From Mycobacterium terramassiliense (GTDB taxonomy: Bacteria; Actinomycetota; Actinomycetes; Mycobacteriales; Mycobacteriaceae): a DNA stretch of 64,000 nt. Numbering within the stretch: position 1 is the first letter of the stretch; each line of letters opens with the position of its first letter. This document shows positions 24,438 through 33,406 of this stretch, piece by piece. The stretch lies in the NCBI RefSeq assembly GCF_900157385.1, contig NZ_LT717699.1, forward strand, positions 354,524 to 418,523. Direction: 5' to 3'. The notes under the pieces were generated by a model that was not told the origin of the DNA, searched no databases, and saw nothing but the letters and a program-made list of their open reading frames with translations. Position numbers and translations under genes: made by a program.

Positions 24438-26075
24438 GTGGAATTCAACCTTGCCCAGGTGTTCGGCGCGGTCGCCGCGGCCAACCCCGACCGGGACTGC
24501 ATCGTGTTCGGCGAGCGGCGCCTCACGTTCGCGCAAACCGCCGAACGTGCCCGCCGGTTCGCCCGCGCGCTGCACGGGTGGGGGCTGGGTGCGCGTCGCG
24601 AACGCGCGGAGCTGGCGCCGTACGAGTCGGGCCAGAGCCACCTCGGGCTGTACATGGCGAACTGCAACGAATTCCTCGAGGCGATGCTCGGCGCCTACGG
24701 GGCACGGGTGGCCCCGTTCAACGTCAACTACCGCTACGTCGCCGACGAGCTGGTGTACCTGCTCGGCAACGCGGGCGCCGACGTGGTCATGTATCACGCG
24801 CGGTTCGCGCCGACGCTGGCCGAGGCGCTGGTCAGGATGGCCGGCCCGGTGCGGCTGATCCACGTCGACGACGGGTCGGGCAACGACCCGCTGCCGGGGG
24901 CGGTGCGCTACGAGGACCTGCTCGGCTCGGTGTCCGACGAGCCGCTCGACGTGGTGCCGTCGCCGGACGACCTGTACGTGCTCTACACCGGCGGCACCAC
25001 CGGCATGCCCAAGGGGGTGTTGTGGCGGCAGCACGACATCTATGTCAACGCCATGGGCGGGCGCGCGCTGGGCACCGGTGAGGTGGTGGGCAGCCTGGAG
25101 GAGATCGTCGAGCGGTCGCGGCTGGAGGGACCGGGCTCGATGACCCTGGCGCCGCTCATGCACGGCGCCGCCCAGTGGGCGGCCTTCATCAGCCTGTGCG
25201 GCGGCCGGCCGTTCGTGATGGCGCCGACGACCACCTACTTCGATCCGGCCGAGGCGCTGGCCCTGGCCAGCCGCGAACGGGTGATGTCGCTGTCGATGGT
25301 CGGCGACGCGTTCGGCCGGCCGTTGGCCGACGAACTCGAGGCCGGCGACTACGACCTGTCCGGGCTGCTGGCGCTGGTCACCGGTGGGGCCGCGCTCAGC
25401 GCCCCGCTCAAGCAGCGGTTCGTCGAGCTGCTGCCGCAGGTGACTGTTCTGGACGCGGGCGGGGCGTCGGAATCCGGCGCGCAGATGATGCAGGCCTCCA
25501 GCCGGCTGCAGAGCGCGACCGGCCGCTTCGCCCCGAACCCCGGGGCGGTGGTGGTCAGCGAGGACCTGACCCGGATCCTGTCGCCGGGCGACGAGGAGAT
25601 TGGCTGGCTGGCCCAGCAGGGGCCGATACCGCTGGGCTATCTGGGCGACCCGGACAAGACGGCGCGCACGTTCCCGGTGATCGAGGGCATCCGCCACTCG
25701 GTGCCCGGGGACCGGGCCCGCTGGCACGCCGACGGCCAGATCGAGCTGCTCGGCCGCGATTCGGTCACCATCAACTCCGGCGGGGAGAAGATCTTCGCCG
25801 AGGAGGTCGAGGCCGCGATCGCCGAGCACCCCGACGTGTACGACGTCGTGGTGACGAGCCGGCCCAGCACCCGGTGGGGCAACGAAGTCGTCGCGCTCGT
25901 CCAGCTTTCCGACGGGGTGTCCGTCGATGCCGACAGCATCATCGCCGAGGCCGCCCGCCATATCGCGCGGTACAAACTGCCGAAGGCGATCGTCTTCTGC
26001 GACCGGCTGCAGCGCTCGCCGTCCGGCAAGGCCGACTACCGCTGGGCGAAAACGCAAGCGGCACAGGGCGGTTGA
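24438..26075 (+). CDS. Acyl-CoA synthetase, FadD19-like
   Basis: The 545-residue AMP-forming ligase has YTGGTTGMPKGVLWRQHD near 184-201, where M. tuberculosis FadD19 has a nearly identical motif; the hinge near GRDSVTINSGGEKIFAEEVE (about 437-456); and the catalytic lysine near LQRSPSGKADYRW at the C-terminus. FadD19-type enzymes activate the C26 side chain of cholesterol metabolites, so a steroid or branched fatty acid substrate is possible. The start is a GTG at 24438. No other steroid genes are near, so the substrate is uncertain. The permease at 26127 follows after about 50 bases. Confidence 0.85.
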   Translation: MEFNLAQVFGAVAAANPDRDCIVFGERRLTFAQTAERARRFARALHGWGLGARRERAELAPYESGQSHLGLYMANCNEFLEAMLGAYGARVAPFNVNYRYVADELVYLLGNAGADVVMYHARFAPTLAEALVRMAGPVRLIHVDDGSGNDPLPGAVRYEDLLGSVSDEPLDVVPSPDDLYVLYTGGTTGMPKGVLWRQHDIYVNAMGGRALGTGEVVGSLEEIVERSRLEGPGSMTLAPLMHGAAQWAAFISLCGGRPFVMAPTTTYFDPAEALALASRERVMSLSMVGDAFGRPLADELEAGDYDLSGLLALVTGGAALSAPLKQRFVELLPQVTVLDAGGASESGAQMMQASSRLQSATGRFAPNPGAVVVSEDLTRILSPGDEEIGWLAQQGPIPLGYLGDPDKTARTFPVIEGIRHSVPGDRARWHADGQIELLGRDSVTINSGGEKIFAEEVEAAIAEHPDVYDVVVTSRPSTRWGNEVVALVQLSDGVSVDADSIIAEAARHIARYKLPKAIVFCDRLQRSPSGKADYRWAKTQAAQGG

Positions 26076-26126
26076 GCCCGCGGCGCCTCACCCGACACGA
26101 TGGCCTCCCGGGGGAGGATATGGCGT

Positions 26127-27251
26127 GTGCCCTGTCCCCGCCGTGACTGTGTGGCAATTGCGTTAGCCTCGGTGGCCGTGGCCGCGCAATTGAATGTCAA
26201 CGCGATTCGCACACCGGGCCGCGCGGCCGTCGCACTCGGTGCCGCCGTGACGCTGGCCGTGTTCGTGGCGGGGCTGATGTGGGCCAAGTGGATGCCCTAC
26301 GCGGCCAAAGCCCTGCGCGCCCGGCGGACGCATCGCTGGTCGGCGTCGAACATCCTCACCATCGGCGGGGTGCGCAGCGGGGACGGTCCCACCTGGCACG
26401 CCGCGACGACGTTCTTTCACGCCTACTTCTTGTCGATTTGGCAGGCGCTGCTGGTGGCGCTGCTGATCAGCGCGTCGGTACAGGCGTTGCTGCCGCGATC
26501 GTGGTTGCCACGTGCGTTGAACCGGCGCCGCGTGATCTCGAGCGCGCTGGCCGGCGGGGTCGTGGGCATGCCGTCGATGATGTGCACGTGTTGCGCCGCC
26601 CCGGTGGCGGTCACGTTGCGGCGCAACGGGGTCGGGCGCGTCGCCGCCGTCGCCTACTGGCTCGGGAATCCATTGCTGAATCCCGCGGTGCTGGTGTTCT
26701 TGGCGTTTGTGGCCCCGTGGCAGTGGGCGGTGACCAGGTTGGTGGTCGGCGTCGCCGCCGTGGTTGGTGTGGCGGCGACGGTCGGGCTGGTCACCGGGGG
26801 CGGCGGGCGACCGCCCGCCGAGGAAGTCGCCCCTTCCGGCAACGGCGAGCCGGCGGCGAGGCCCGGCGTCTTCATGCGGGCGCTGCTGCGGTTGTGCCTA
26901 TTTCTGTTGCCCGAGTACGCGGTCATGGTGCTCCTGGTCGGGGCGTTTCGCGGCTGGCTGCTGACCCTGACCGGATTCCCGCACCACGGCCTGCTGATCG
27001 TCGTCCTCGCGGCGGCGGTCGGCACGCTGATCGTCATCCCGACAGCGGCGGAGATCCCGATCCTGCAGGGGCTGGCGTTGCTCGGGGCCTCGACGGGAAC
27101 GCTTGGTGCGCTGCTGATCACCCTCCCTGCGGTCAGCGCCCCGGGTGCGGCGATGGTCGCACGCAGCCTCGGATGGAAGGCCACCGCGGCCACAACTTTC
27201 GCGGTGATGGTGTCGGGCCTAGTCGGCGCGACGGTCCTGAGCGCGCTCTAA
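26127..27251 (+). CDS. Permease (UPF0718/DUF318 type)
   Basis: The 374-residue protein has eight to ten hydrophobic segments. The motif MCTCCAAPVAVTLRRNGV near 154-171 followed by AYWLGNPLLNPAVLVF is the signature of the DUF318 permeases, which include putative arsenite- and thiol-linked transporters. The cysteine triplet could bind a metal or metalloid. I use the GTG at 26127 because GGGGGAGGAT lies seven bases before; an ATG at 26100 is the alternative. The IclR regulator follows 19 bases after the stop, suggesting a shared transcript. Confidence 0.8.
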   Translation: MPCPRRDCVAIALASVAVAAQLNVNAIRTPGRAAVALGAAVTLAVFVAGLMWAKWMPYAAKALRARRTHRWSASNILTIGGVRSGDGPTWHAATTFFHAYFLSIWQALLVALLISASVQALLPRSWLPRALNRRRVISSALAGGVVGMPSMMCTCCAAPVAVTLRRNGVGRVAAVAYWLGNPLLNPAVLVFLAFVAPWQWAVTRLVVGVAAVVGVAATVGLVTGGGGRPPAEEVAPSGNGEPAARPGVFMRALLRLCLFLLPEYAVMVLLVGAFRGWLLTLTGFPHHGLLIVVLAAAVGTLIVIPTAAEIPILQGLALLGASTGTLGALLITLPAVSAPGAAMVARSLGWKATAATTFAVMVSGLVGATVLSAL

Positions 27252-27270
27252 TGGCGGTACCGTCACTGTC

Positions 27271-28062
27271 ATGGCGAACAAGAGGCAGCAGGACGCCGCC
27301 GATTCGCTTGCGCCCCAGTATCCGATCGAGTCGGTCGACAACGCGCTGAAGCTCCTGCTGCTGCTGGGGGAGCGGCCCGAGATCCGGTTGACCGAGGCCA
27401 CCCGATACCTGGGTGTCGCGCCGTCGACCGCGCATCGGCTGTTGGCGATGCTGAACTACCGCGGGTTCGTCCGGCAAGACCCGATGTCCAAGGCGTACCT
27501 GCCCGGTCCCTCGCTGACCGGCGTGGCGTTTGCGATCCTCGGGCGCCTCGACATTCAGCGAACCGCCGCGCCGATCATGCGCGGCCTCAGCCAACAACTG
27601 CGGGAGACGATTCACGTCGGGATGCTCGACGGCGCCAACGTCCATTTCGTGGCCGCGGTCGAGGGCCCGGCCGCGGTCCGGGTGGCCTCCCGGCTGGGAC
27701 GCACCATGCCGGCGCATTGCACCTCGACGGGCAAGGTGATGTTGGCACAGCTCGCGGAAGCCGAACTGTGCCAGTTGTTTCCGGTCGAGGAGTTGGAGCG
27801 GGTCACCCCCCACTCGATCGGCAGCCGCACCGAATTGGAGGCCGAGCTGTCCCGCGTCCGCGAGCGGGGCTACGCCGTCAATCGCGAGGAGAGCGAGGAG
27901 GGCGTCGCCTCGGTCGCGGTGCCCATCCCCACCCGCGCCCCGGGCCTGCGGCTGGCGCTCAACGCGGCGGCACCGCAGAACCGGTTGGACAGCACCCAAC
28001 ACCCCGCCGTGGCGGCCACACTTATCAAGGCGGCCAAGGAGATTGGCGATCAGCTCGGCTGA
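27271..28062 (+). CDS. IclR family transcriptional regulator
   Basis: The 263-residue protein has an N-terminal winged helix (SVDNALKLLLLLGERPEIRL, then YLGVAPSTAHRLLAMLNYRGFV) and a C-terminal IclR effector domain with GRTMPAHCTSTGKVMLAQL near 146-164 and the Y-A-V-N-R-E-E-S-E-E-G-V-A-S-V-A-V-P motif. IclR proteins often control aromatic acid catabolism; the phthalate operon regulator PhtR is of this family. The aromatic operon begins 1.5 kb further on, with two unrelated genes between. A link is possible but unproven; co-transcription with the permease makes that gene a nearer target. Confidence 0.88.
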   Translation: MANKRQQDAADSLAPQYPIESVDNALKLLLLLGERPEIRLTEATRYLGVAPSTAHRLLAMLNYRGFVRQDPMSKAYLPGPSLTGVAFAILGRLDIQRTAAPIMRGLSQQLRETIHVGMLDGANVHFVAAVEGPAAVRVASRLGRTMPAHCTSTGKVMLAQLAEAELCQLFPVEELERVTPHSIGSRTELEAELSRVRERGYAVNREESEEGVASVAVPIPTRAPGLRLALNAAAPQNRLDSTQHPAVAATLIKAAKEIGDQLG

Positions 28063-28895
28063 GACGTCCGGTACGGGATCTCCGGCCGCAGGAAGACGTC
28101 GTTGAGGGTGACGGTGCGCAACTTGCGCGCCCGGATGACGTCGACCAGCTGCCCGTAAACGCGGGTGACCGCCGGGTGGTTGAGGTGGCCGATCACGATG
28201 TTCTGCGGCGTGAAGGCCTGCAGCGCCATCCTGACGATCTGGTCTTCGGAGAGCGCCGCGGAATCCCGTAGGTCACCGCTCCACAGGGTCGGAACCTGGT
28301 AGCCCAATTCGGCGGCCACCCGGTCCACCTCGGCGTTGTGATGGCCATACGGCGGCCGGAAGTAAGGGGCGGCGTCCACACCATAGGTGTTCCGCAGGAA
28401 CGCGGCGGTGCGGCTGAGCTCGTCGGCGACCTGGCTCGCCGACAGTTTCGTCAGGTCAGGATGCGTCCACGTGTGGTTGGCGAGCTGAATCTGTCCCGAT
28501 TCGACCAGCGGCCGCAGCAAGGCGGCATGCTCGGTCCACGAGCGATAGGAGCCGGTGACGAAATAGGTGAGCCGCACGCCGGTGTCCTTGGCGAATTGCG
28601 TGTAGAGCCGCACCACCTCGGCGTCCGCGCCGTCATCGACCGTCCACGCCAACAGATCACCGTTGCCCGGTAGCTTGGTCAGCACCGTGCCCCCGGGCAG
28701 CAGGACTCGCGATGCCCGGTCGGGGGGCGACAGCAACGGCGGCAGCAGAGGAGCGGCCGGGCTCGGCGCGGAGCCGGGAACCTCGGCGCGGGCCACCGTC
28801 TCCTTGGGTCCGCCCGCCGAGCACCACGAGACGCCCGTGACCGCCACGGTCGCGGCCACGGCGACCAGGAAGCGCCGCCGGTCCAGTTCGCTCAC
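28050..28895 (-). CDS. Exported polysaccharide deacetylase (NodB domain)
   Basis: The 281-residue protein begins with a twin-arginine-like signal (DRRRFLVAVAATVAV). The NodB homology domain has TVDDGAD near 85 (canonical T-F-D-D-G), HTWTHPDL near 140-147 (H-x3-H metal ligands) and RPPYGHH near 178. It should remove acetyl groups from N-acetylated sugars in the envelope, for example peptidoglycan, using a divalent metal. A proline-rich linker (about 40-60) separates the signal and domain. The start is a GTG at 28895. It overlaps the convergent IclR gene by 13 bases. Confidence 0.88.
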   Translation of the reverse strand: MSELDRRRFLVAVAATVAVTGVSWCSAGGPKETVARAEVPGSAPSPAAPLLPPLLSPPDRASRVLLPGGTVLTKLPGNGDLLAWTVDDGADAEVVRLYTQFAKDTGVRLTYFVTGSYRSWTEHAALLRPLVESGQIQLANHTWTHPDLTKLSASQVADELSRTAAFLRNTYGVDAAPYFRPPYGHHNAEVDRVAAELGYQVPTLWSGDLRDSAALSEDQIVRMALQAFTPQNIVIGHLNHPAVTRVYGQLVDVIRARKLRTVTLNDVFLRPEIPYRTSQPS

Positions 28896-29003
28896 CCGGG
28901 CAGGTTAATCCCGGCACCCGCCGGCCCGGTGGCGTGGCGCGCGCCGGAGATGAACCTGTGACTTAACGGCATTCGCCGATATGACGGGCGGCGCGAGGCC
29001 CTG

Positions 29004-29579
29004 GTGGGGCGCCCGTTGATCGGCGACGGCGCCAACGTGGCCGCGGGCAGCGGCGCGAACGGCGGCACCGGCGGCAATGCCATCGTGATCGGCATCGGCG
29101 GCAACGGTGGCTCGGGCGGCGCCGGCCAGGCGGGCGGCGGCGGCAGCAGCGCGGGCCTGTTCATCAACGGCGGCCTTCCCGGGCGCGGGGGCGACGGCGG
29201 CAGCGCGACGCTGCTCGGCGCCGGCGGTGTCGGGGGCCAGGGCGGTACCGGCCTGGCCGGGGCAAACGGCGTCAACCCCGTCGTCAGCGGGCAGGCGGCC
29301 AACGGCACTCCCGGCTCCAGCACCTTCAACAGCACCGCGGGCGATTCCTTCGGCTTCAACGGCGGCGACGGCGTCGATGGCGGCTCCGCCGCCACCGGAG
29401 GCGGCAGCGGGGTCGCCGGCGGTGGCGGCGCCGGTGGGGCCGGCGGCAACGGGCGTGCCGGCGGCAGCGGGGTCAACGGCGGCGGCGCCGGCACGCCCGG
29501 CACGGGGCTAACAAGCAGCGGAAACACCGGCACGGCCGGCGGCCACGGCGCCGACGGTTCGCAGGGTCAATCCGGCTGA
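29004..29579 (+). CDS. Orphan PGRS-like glycine-rich protein, no PE domain
   Basis: The 191-residue frame is made almost entirely of Gly-Gly-x repeats ([18 protein letters not shown]). It opens with [16 protein letters not shown], a phrase found in PE_PGRS proteins at the border between the linker and the PGRS domain. No PE domain is found upstream: the frame is closed by a TGA near 28958. The GTG at 29004 is the only standard start at the left end and has no clear ribosome binding site. PE_PGRS proteins are considered absent from the M. avium complex, so this may be a remnant or a separate secreted glycine-rich protein. The 3' end overlaps the convergent aldolase gene by 13 bases. Confidence 0.55.
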   Translation: MGRPLIGDGANVAAGSGANGGTGGNAIVIGIGGNGGSGGAGQAGGGGSSAGLFINGGLPGRGGDGGSATLLGAGGVGGQGGTGLAGANGVNPVVSGQAANGTPGSSTFNSTAGDSFGFNGGDGVDGGSAATGGGSGVAGGGGAGGAGGNGRAGGSGVNGGGAGTPGTGLTSSGNTGTAGGHGADGSQGQSG

Positions 29580-30295
29580 TCGCCCAAGCGGGCGACCTCG
29601 TGCCGCCAGGCGGCCTCGGAATTGAGGCCGGATCCCAAGTCCGGCAGGTCATCCCAATCCCGTTCGTCGATGTCGCGCAGCGTGCCGCCGGCCGCGCGAA
29701 CCCGCAGCGACATGCGCGCCAGCGCGTCGACACTGATCGCCTGCAACACGGCCTGCTCGATAGTGCCTGCCGCGCTGGTGATCCCGTGCCCGCGCAGGAC
29801 CACCACCGGCCGGCCGGACATCGCCGCCACCATGTCCTTGCCGAGCCGTGCGTTGCGGATCAGCACCGCGCGTTCGTAGACCGGCACGCCGCCGCGCGCG
29901 AGCCACGCGCCGGGAATGTCGTAGGCCCCGTAGATCGGCCGGATCGCGATGCCGGCAAGATCGGCGGCGACGACGGCGGGCGGGTGCAGGTGCGCGACCG
30001 CCCGGTGGGCCGGGTTGGACAGCAGGGTTTCGACGTGGATGGGCAGCTCGTTGGGCACCCGGTAGCCGTCGAGTTCGCCTGGGGCGCCGGCCGTTCCGTC
30101 GAACCTGACGAGCCGGACGTCGGTGGGCCGGGTAAACGCCACCCCGGAGTCGGTGTCGCTTCGGCACCGCACCAGCAGGCGCTCGTGGTCGACGCGCAGG
30201 CTCAGGTGACCGAGCACGCCGTCGACCAGGCCGCGCGCCGCGGCGACCCGGCAGCCCAGCGCCACCAGGGCGCGTTGCTCGTCGAGGCGCGTCAT
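29567..30295 (-). CDS. Class II aldolase/adducin-like protein, possible aromatic acid decarboxylase
   Basis: The 242-residue protein has the class II aldolase metal site: Glu83 in PNELPIH, His102 and His104 in AHLHPP, and His170 in LRGHGI. In aromatic clusters, PhtC (3,4-dihydroxyphthalate decarboxylase) and related enzymes belong to this family. Its place as last gene of an operon with a ring-hydroxylating dioxygenase and a dihydrodiol dehydrogenase-like SDR suggests it decarboxylates a dihydroxylated aromatic acid, here perhaps giving protocatechuate for PcaHG. A sugar-phosphate aldolase is the alternative. Its start overlaps the SDR stop by four bases. Confidence 0.75.
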   Translation of the reverse strand: MTRLDEQRALVALGCRVAAARGLVDGVLGHLSLRVDHERLLVRCRSDTDSGVAFTRPTDVRLVRFDGTAGAPGELDGYRVPNELPIHVETLLSNPAHRAVAHLHPPAVVAADLAGIAIRPIYGAYDIPGAWLARGGVPVYERAVLIRNARLGKDMVAAMSGRPVVVLRGHGITSAAGTIEQAVLQAISVDALARMSLRVRAAGGTLRDIDERDWDDLPDLGSGLNSEAAWRHEVARLGDQPD

Positions 30296-31086
30296 CGCGG
30301 TGCGCCCAGCCCGAATCCGCCGTCGGCGTGGACGGTTTCGCCGGTGATGCCGCGGGACCGGTCGGAGGCCAGGAAGACGAAACTGAAGGCGTGGTCCGCG
30401 GCGGTGAGCGCGACGCCCAGCGGGGTGCGCGCCGCCATGTCGCGCTCCCGGTCGGGGGTGTCGTCGAGGCGGACGCCGTCGAGGCCCAGGCTGGCGAGTC
30501 CGCGCAGGTCGGTGTTGAGCGTGCCGCCCGGTGCCACGCCGTTGACCCGGATCTGCGGCGCGAGTTCGTGAGCCAGCGTCGCCACCAGCCCGCGGACGGC
30601 GAACTTCGACGACACGTAGAGCGCGCCGCCGCGCCCGGGCTGGTACGACGACGTGGACTCGCACAAGACGATCGACGACCCGCTCGCTGCCCGCAGCGCG
30701 GGGAGGGCCGCCTTGACCGACTGCAGGTGGCTCAGCACGTTGGTGCGAAACATCTCGTCGAACGCGGGCGAGAGCGCCCCGGCGTCGATATCGCCGATGC
30801 CCCGGTAGAAATCGAAGACTCCGACGCAGTTGACCAGCGTGTCCAGCCCGCCGAAGGCCTCCACCGCGGCGGCGACGGCGCGCTCGTTGGTCTCGCGGGT
30901 GATGGCGTCGCCGTCGATCACGGGGACACCCGGCAACTCGCCGCGCAGCCGTTCGCACTTGCCGCGATCCCGTTCCAGGGCGGCGACTTTGGCGCCCTCG
31001 GCGCGAAACGCGTCCAGCACGGCGCGGCCGATCCCCGAACCGGCGCCGACGATCAGGGCGCGCTTGCCCTCAAGCCATCCGGTCAT
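30292..31086 (-). CDS. SDR, cis-dihydrodiol dehydrogenase-like
   Basis: The 264-residue protein has the SDR glycine motif VGAGSGIGRA near 13-22 and the active-site YVSSK near 157-161. Residues STSSYQPG before it and the central NCVGVFDFYRG are like the BphB/CmtB cis-dihydrodiol dehydrogenases that rearomatise ring-dioxygenase products with NAD+. Its operon, with dioxygenase subunits just upstream, supports this role. The start overlaps the 80-residue gene by 17 bases and the stop overlaps the aldolase-like gene by four bases. Confidence 0.8.
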   Translation of the reverse strand: MTGWLEGKRALIVGAGSGIGRAVLDAFRAEGAKVAALERDRGKCERLRGELPGVPVIDGDAITRETNERAVAAAVEAFGGLDTLVNCVGVFDFYRGIGDIDAGALSPAFDEMFRTNVLSHLQSVKAALPALRAASGSSIVLCESTSSYQPGRGGALYVSSKFAVRGLVATLAHELAPQIRVNGVAPGGTLNTDLRGLASLGLDGVRLDDTPDRERDMAARTPLGVALTAADHAFSFVFLASDRSRGITGETVHADGGFGLGAPR

Positions 31087-31312
31087 CGCCGTCCTCCGCC
31101 TCGTCGGGCAGCAGCGGCGCGCCGCACCTGCCGACCATGGTCGCCAGCGTGCGGGCGTTCTGCCAGGTCAGGGCCTCCAGTTCGAGCGCGTCCAGGCTGA
31201 TAGACCGCCCGGTTTTGGGGGCGCTGATCAGCAGCCGCGACCCGTTGCGGGTGTCCACCCGCCGCACCTCGACCTCGGCGAATTCGTTTGCCACCGTGAT
31301 GGATTCGCTCAC
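31070..31312 (-). CDS. 80-residue unknown protein in dioxygenase operon
   Basis: The product is 80 residues, with beta-rich first half (ANEFAEVEVRRVDTRNGSRLLI) and a helix ending in an acidic tail. There are no cysteine pairs, so it is not a ferredoxin. The start is a GTG at 31312, overlapping the stop of the dioxygenase beta subunit by four bases; its stop overlaps the SDR start by 17 bases. Both couplings argue for a real, co-translated protein. I do not recognise the family; it might be an accessory factor of the dioxygenase. Confidence 0.65.
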   Translation of the reverse strand: MSESITVANEFAEVEVRRVDTRNGSRLLISAPKTGRSISLDALELEALTWQNARTLATMVGRCGAPLLPDEAEDGDDRMA

Positions 31313-31827
31313 AGGAACACCGCCAAATTCTGCATCCGCAAGACGGATTCGTCGACGAAGATGGTGCGGCGGGCCAGCTTCCAGCGATCCCCACACCGCC
31401 GCAGCAGGTCCTCGCGGCCGCAGGACACCAGTGCGCTCTCGTTGACGTCGCCGCGGCTGCGAAACAGCAGCTCGGCCGATTCGACCACCAGGTGTGCTTC
31501 GTCATCGCAAGCGAAAGTCCGCACGTTCGTGATGAAGTGCCGCAGCCGCGACGGCGGGTCCTCGGTCCAGGCGTGCTCGGTGGCGAAGCGCGCGACCCGC
31601 TGGGTCAACGAGTACTTGTCCTCGTCGAAGTGCGCCATTCCCGGCGAGGTGTCGAATCCCGCGCCGCGTGCCGTCGTGACCCGGACCGGCATCACGTAGC
31701 GGATGTCATCGGTGAGCGTATCCAGCCACTCCTGGTATTGCTGGGCGTCCAGCAGGTAGGCCTCGTCGACCAGGAACTGGTGCGCCTCCAGGTGGCGAAT
31801 ATCGCCGAATGGCAAGGCTTTTCTCAT
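31309..31827 (-). CDS. Ring-hydroxylating dioxygenase, beta subunit
   Basis: The 172-residue protein has the cystatin/NTF2-like fold of the small subunits: HQFLVDEAYLLDAQQYQEWL near 16-35, TDDIRYVMPVRVT near 39-51 and the C-terminal WKLARRTIFVDESVL. It gives structure to the alpha3-beta3 hexamer and helps shape the active site. It starts at the ATG at 31827, overlapping the alpha subunit stop by four bases. The order alpha-beta-unknown-SDR-aldolase is like that of phthalate-type clusters. No matching ferredoxin or reductase gene is in the window. Confidence 0.85.
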   Translation of the reverse strand: MRKALPFGDIRHLEAHQFLVDEAYLLDAQQYQEWLDTLTDDIRYVMPVRVTTARGAGFDTSPGMAHFDEDKYSLTQRVARFATEHAWTEDPPSRLRHFITNVRTFACDDEAHLVVESAELLFRSRGDVNESALVSCGREDLLRRCGDRWKLARRTIFVDESVLRMQNLAVFL

Positions 31828-33161
31828 GAGAGATAGTCCGCCCACAGTCCGAGCAGCGCGCGCTGGTTGTGCTCGTTGTAACCGACCTGCGCGCGACCGG
31901 GCCCGTGAAACGTCTCGGCGGGCAGCGCCTCGACGACGGGGCGATCGTCGGCAAGCAACCCCATCCGGCTGTTGAGCAGCAGGCGGCGCGCCATCGAACC
32001 GCCCGCGGTGGTGGTCAGCGACACCCAGTTCTCCACGTCGTCTTGTTCGAACATCCCGGTGGAACCGAAGCACATCAAATATGCCTTGTAGGAATCACGT
32101 TTGTATTGCGGGGGAGCGGCGGAGTCGACCGCAAACCACGAGCACACCTCGGTTTCGTTCTCGCTGATGGGCTGCCACAGCCGGATCGAGATGAACGGCA
32201 GCACCTCATCATCGCGGTCGTGGACCTTGGGCCAGTTGTGCACGAAGCTCAGGTTCGGAAAACAGGTGGCCGCCGAGATCATGAACCCGTCCTCGCCGAC
32301 CACCCGCTGCTGCTGGGGCGTCCAGGCCTCCTTGATCCGGCCGATCATCTCGTCGGGATAGCCGACGTAGCGCATCCGCTCGTCGAAGTCGCCGGGCGGA
32401 AGTTTGTAGGTGGTCCCCCCGCCGCGGTCCGCCCAATAGGTCGCTCCGTCCTTGCGCTTCTGGGCTTTTGGCTCGCGGAACAGGCCGATGTCGACGATCG
32501 ACGCGTGCGTGTGCGGGGTGTGGTACATGTCGCCGGCGAAGTTCTCGGCGCCGATCTTCCAGTTCGCCTTGATCCGCCAGCGCTGCGGGCCCCGCACCTC
32601 CAGCCCGCCGGCGCTCTGCTTGGTGTAGAAATCCAGGTAGAACCGGAAGTCGCCGAGGAAGTCCTCCAGCGGCTCGGCGGCCGGGTCCATGCTGAGGAAC
32701 ATCAGCCCGTTGTAACTCGCGAAATTCGGTGCCGGAAGCAGGCTTTGACCGCTTCGGGGTAGCCCCTCGTCGCCGCCGTAGGCCTCGCGGTGGAAAGGCA
32801 GCCCGGCGAGCCGGCCGTCGTTGCGGTAGGACCAACCGTGGTACGGGCAGCGGAAATTGGAGGCGTTGCCCAGCTCCGCCCGGCACAGCTGCATGCCGCG
32901 GTGCAGGCACATATTGAACAATGCGCGGAGGTGGCCATTCGAATTGGTGATGATGAAGGAGTCGTCGAGAACCCGCCGCACCACATAGTCACCGTCGTGC
33001 GGGATCTCCGATTCGTGGCCCACGAACGTCCACGCCCGGCCGAACAGTCGCTCACGCTCGAGCCCGAACAATTCCGGGTCGTTGTAGATGTGGGCGGGGA
33101 TGAGCCCCTGACGAACGTGGTCAAGAACGTTACGAAGATCCGTCACGGGCGTCCTCTGCAC
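31824..33161 (-). CDS. Rieske ring-hydroxylating dioxygenase, alpha subunit
   Basis: The 445-residue protein has a Rieske [2Fe-2S] site, Cys85-x-His87 (MCLHRGM) and Cys105-x2-His108 (RCPYHGW), and a mononuclear iron site, Asp211-x2-His214-x4-His219 in GDMYHTPHTH. It should add O2 to an aromatic ring to give a cis-dihydrodiol, fed by an electron chain. The neighbouring decarboxylase-like and pca genes suggest an aromatic carboxylate substrate such as phthalate, but benzoate- or cumate-like acids cannot be excluded. The start is a GTG at 33161. It is first in the operon, with 245 bases of upstream DNA holding an AAC-N8-GTT sequence near 33165. Confidence 0.88.
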   Translation of the reverse strand: MQRTPVTDLRNVLDHVRQGLIPAHIYNDPELFGLERERLFGRAWTFVGHESEIPHDGDYVVRRVLDDSFIITNSNGHLRALFNMCLHRGMQLCRAELGNASNFRCPYHGWSYRNDGRLAGLPFHREAYGGDEGLPRSGQSLLPAPNFASYNGLMFLSMDPAAEPLEDFLGDFRFYLDFYTKQSAGGLEVRGPQRWRIKANWKIGAENFAGDMYHTPHTHASIVDIGLFREPKAQKRKDGATYWADRGGGTTYKLPPGDFDERMRYVGYPDEMIGRIKEAWTPQQQRVVGEDGFMISAATCFPNLSFVHNWPKVHDRDDEVLPFISIRLWQPISENETEVCSWFAVDSAAPPQYKRDSYKAYLMCFGSTGMFEQDDVENWVSLTTTAGGSMARRLLLNSRMGLLADDRPVVEALPAETFHGPGRAQVGYNEHNQRALLGLWADYLS

Positions 33162-33406
33162 TACAGAACTATATTCCGTTAAGAAGAATCCCGCACCCGG
33201 CCCGCCTGGTCAATGCCGACGATCAGCGACCTCGGAGCATCCTTTTGGCTAATTCACAGGTGGCTGACAACCGCGTATTCACGGCGCGCGGCTACGGTGG
33301 TCACGTCGGATCCCGTGCGCATGTGAGCGCGAGGTAACACGGGGATTGGCGCCGAGTTTGCGTGCATTGCTGTCATTTGGCTCTGCAGCTGAGGAAGGAC
33401 GGTGTC

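Noticed and set aside
27271..28062. IclR gene as the certain regulator of the aromatic operon
   Set aside because: Although phthalate operons use IclR regulators, two unrelated genes lie between and it is only 19 bases from the permease gene; kept as a possibility only.
28981..29019. ATG at 28981 as start of the PGRS-like frame
   Set aside because: It is in a different frame and reaches a stop after 12 codons.
29004..29579. CRISPR array or DNA satellite, because of its repeats
   Set aside because: The repeats are codon-level Gly-Gly-x with no fixed-length spacers; they fit a repeat protein.
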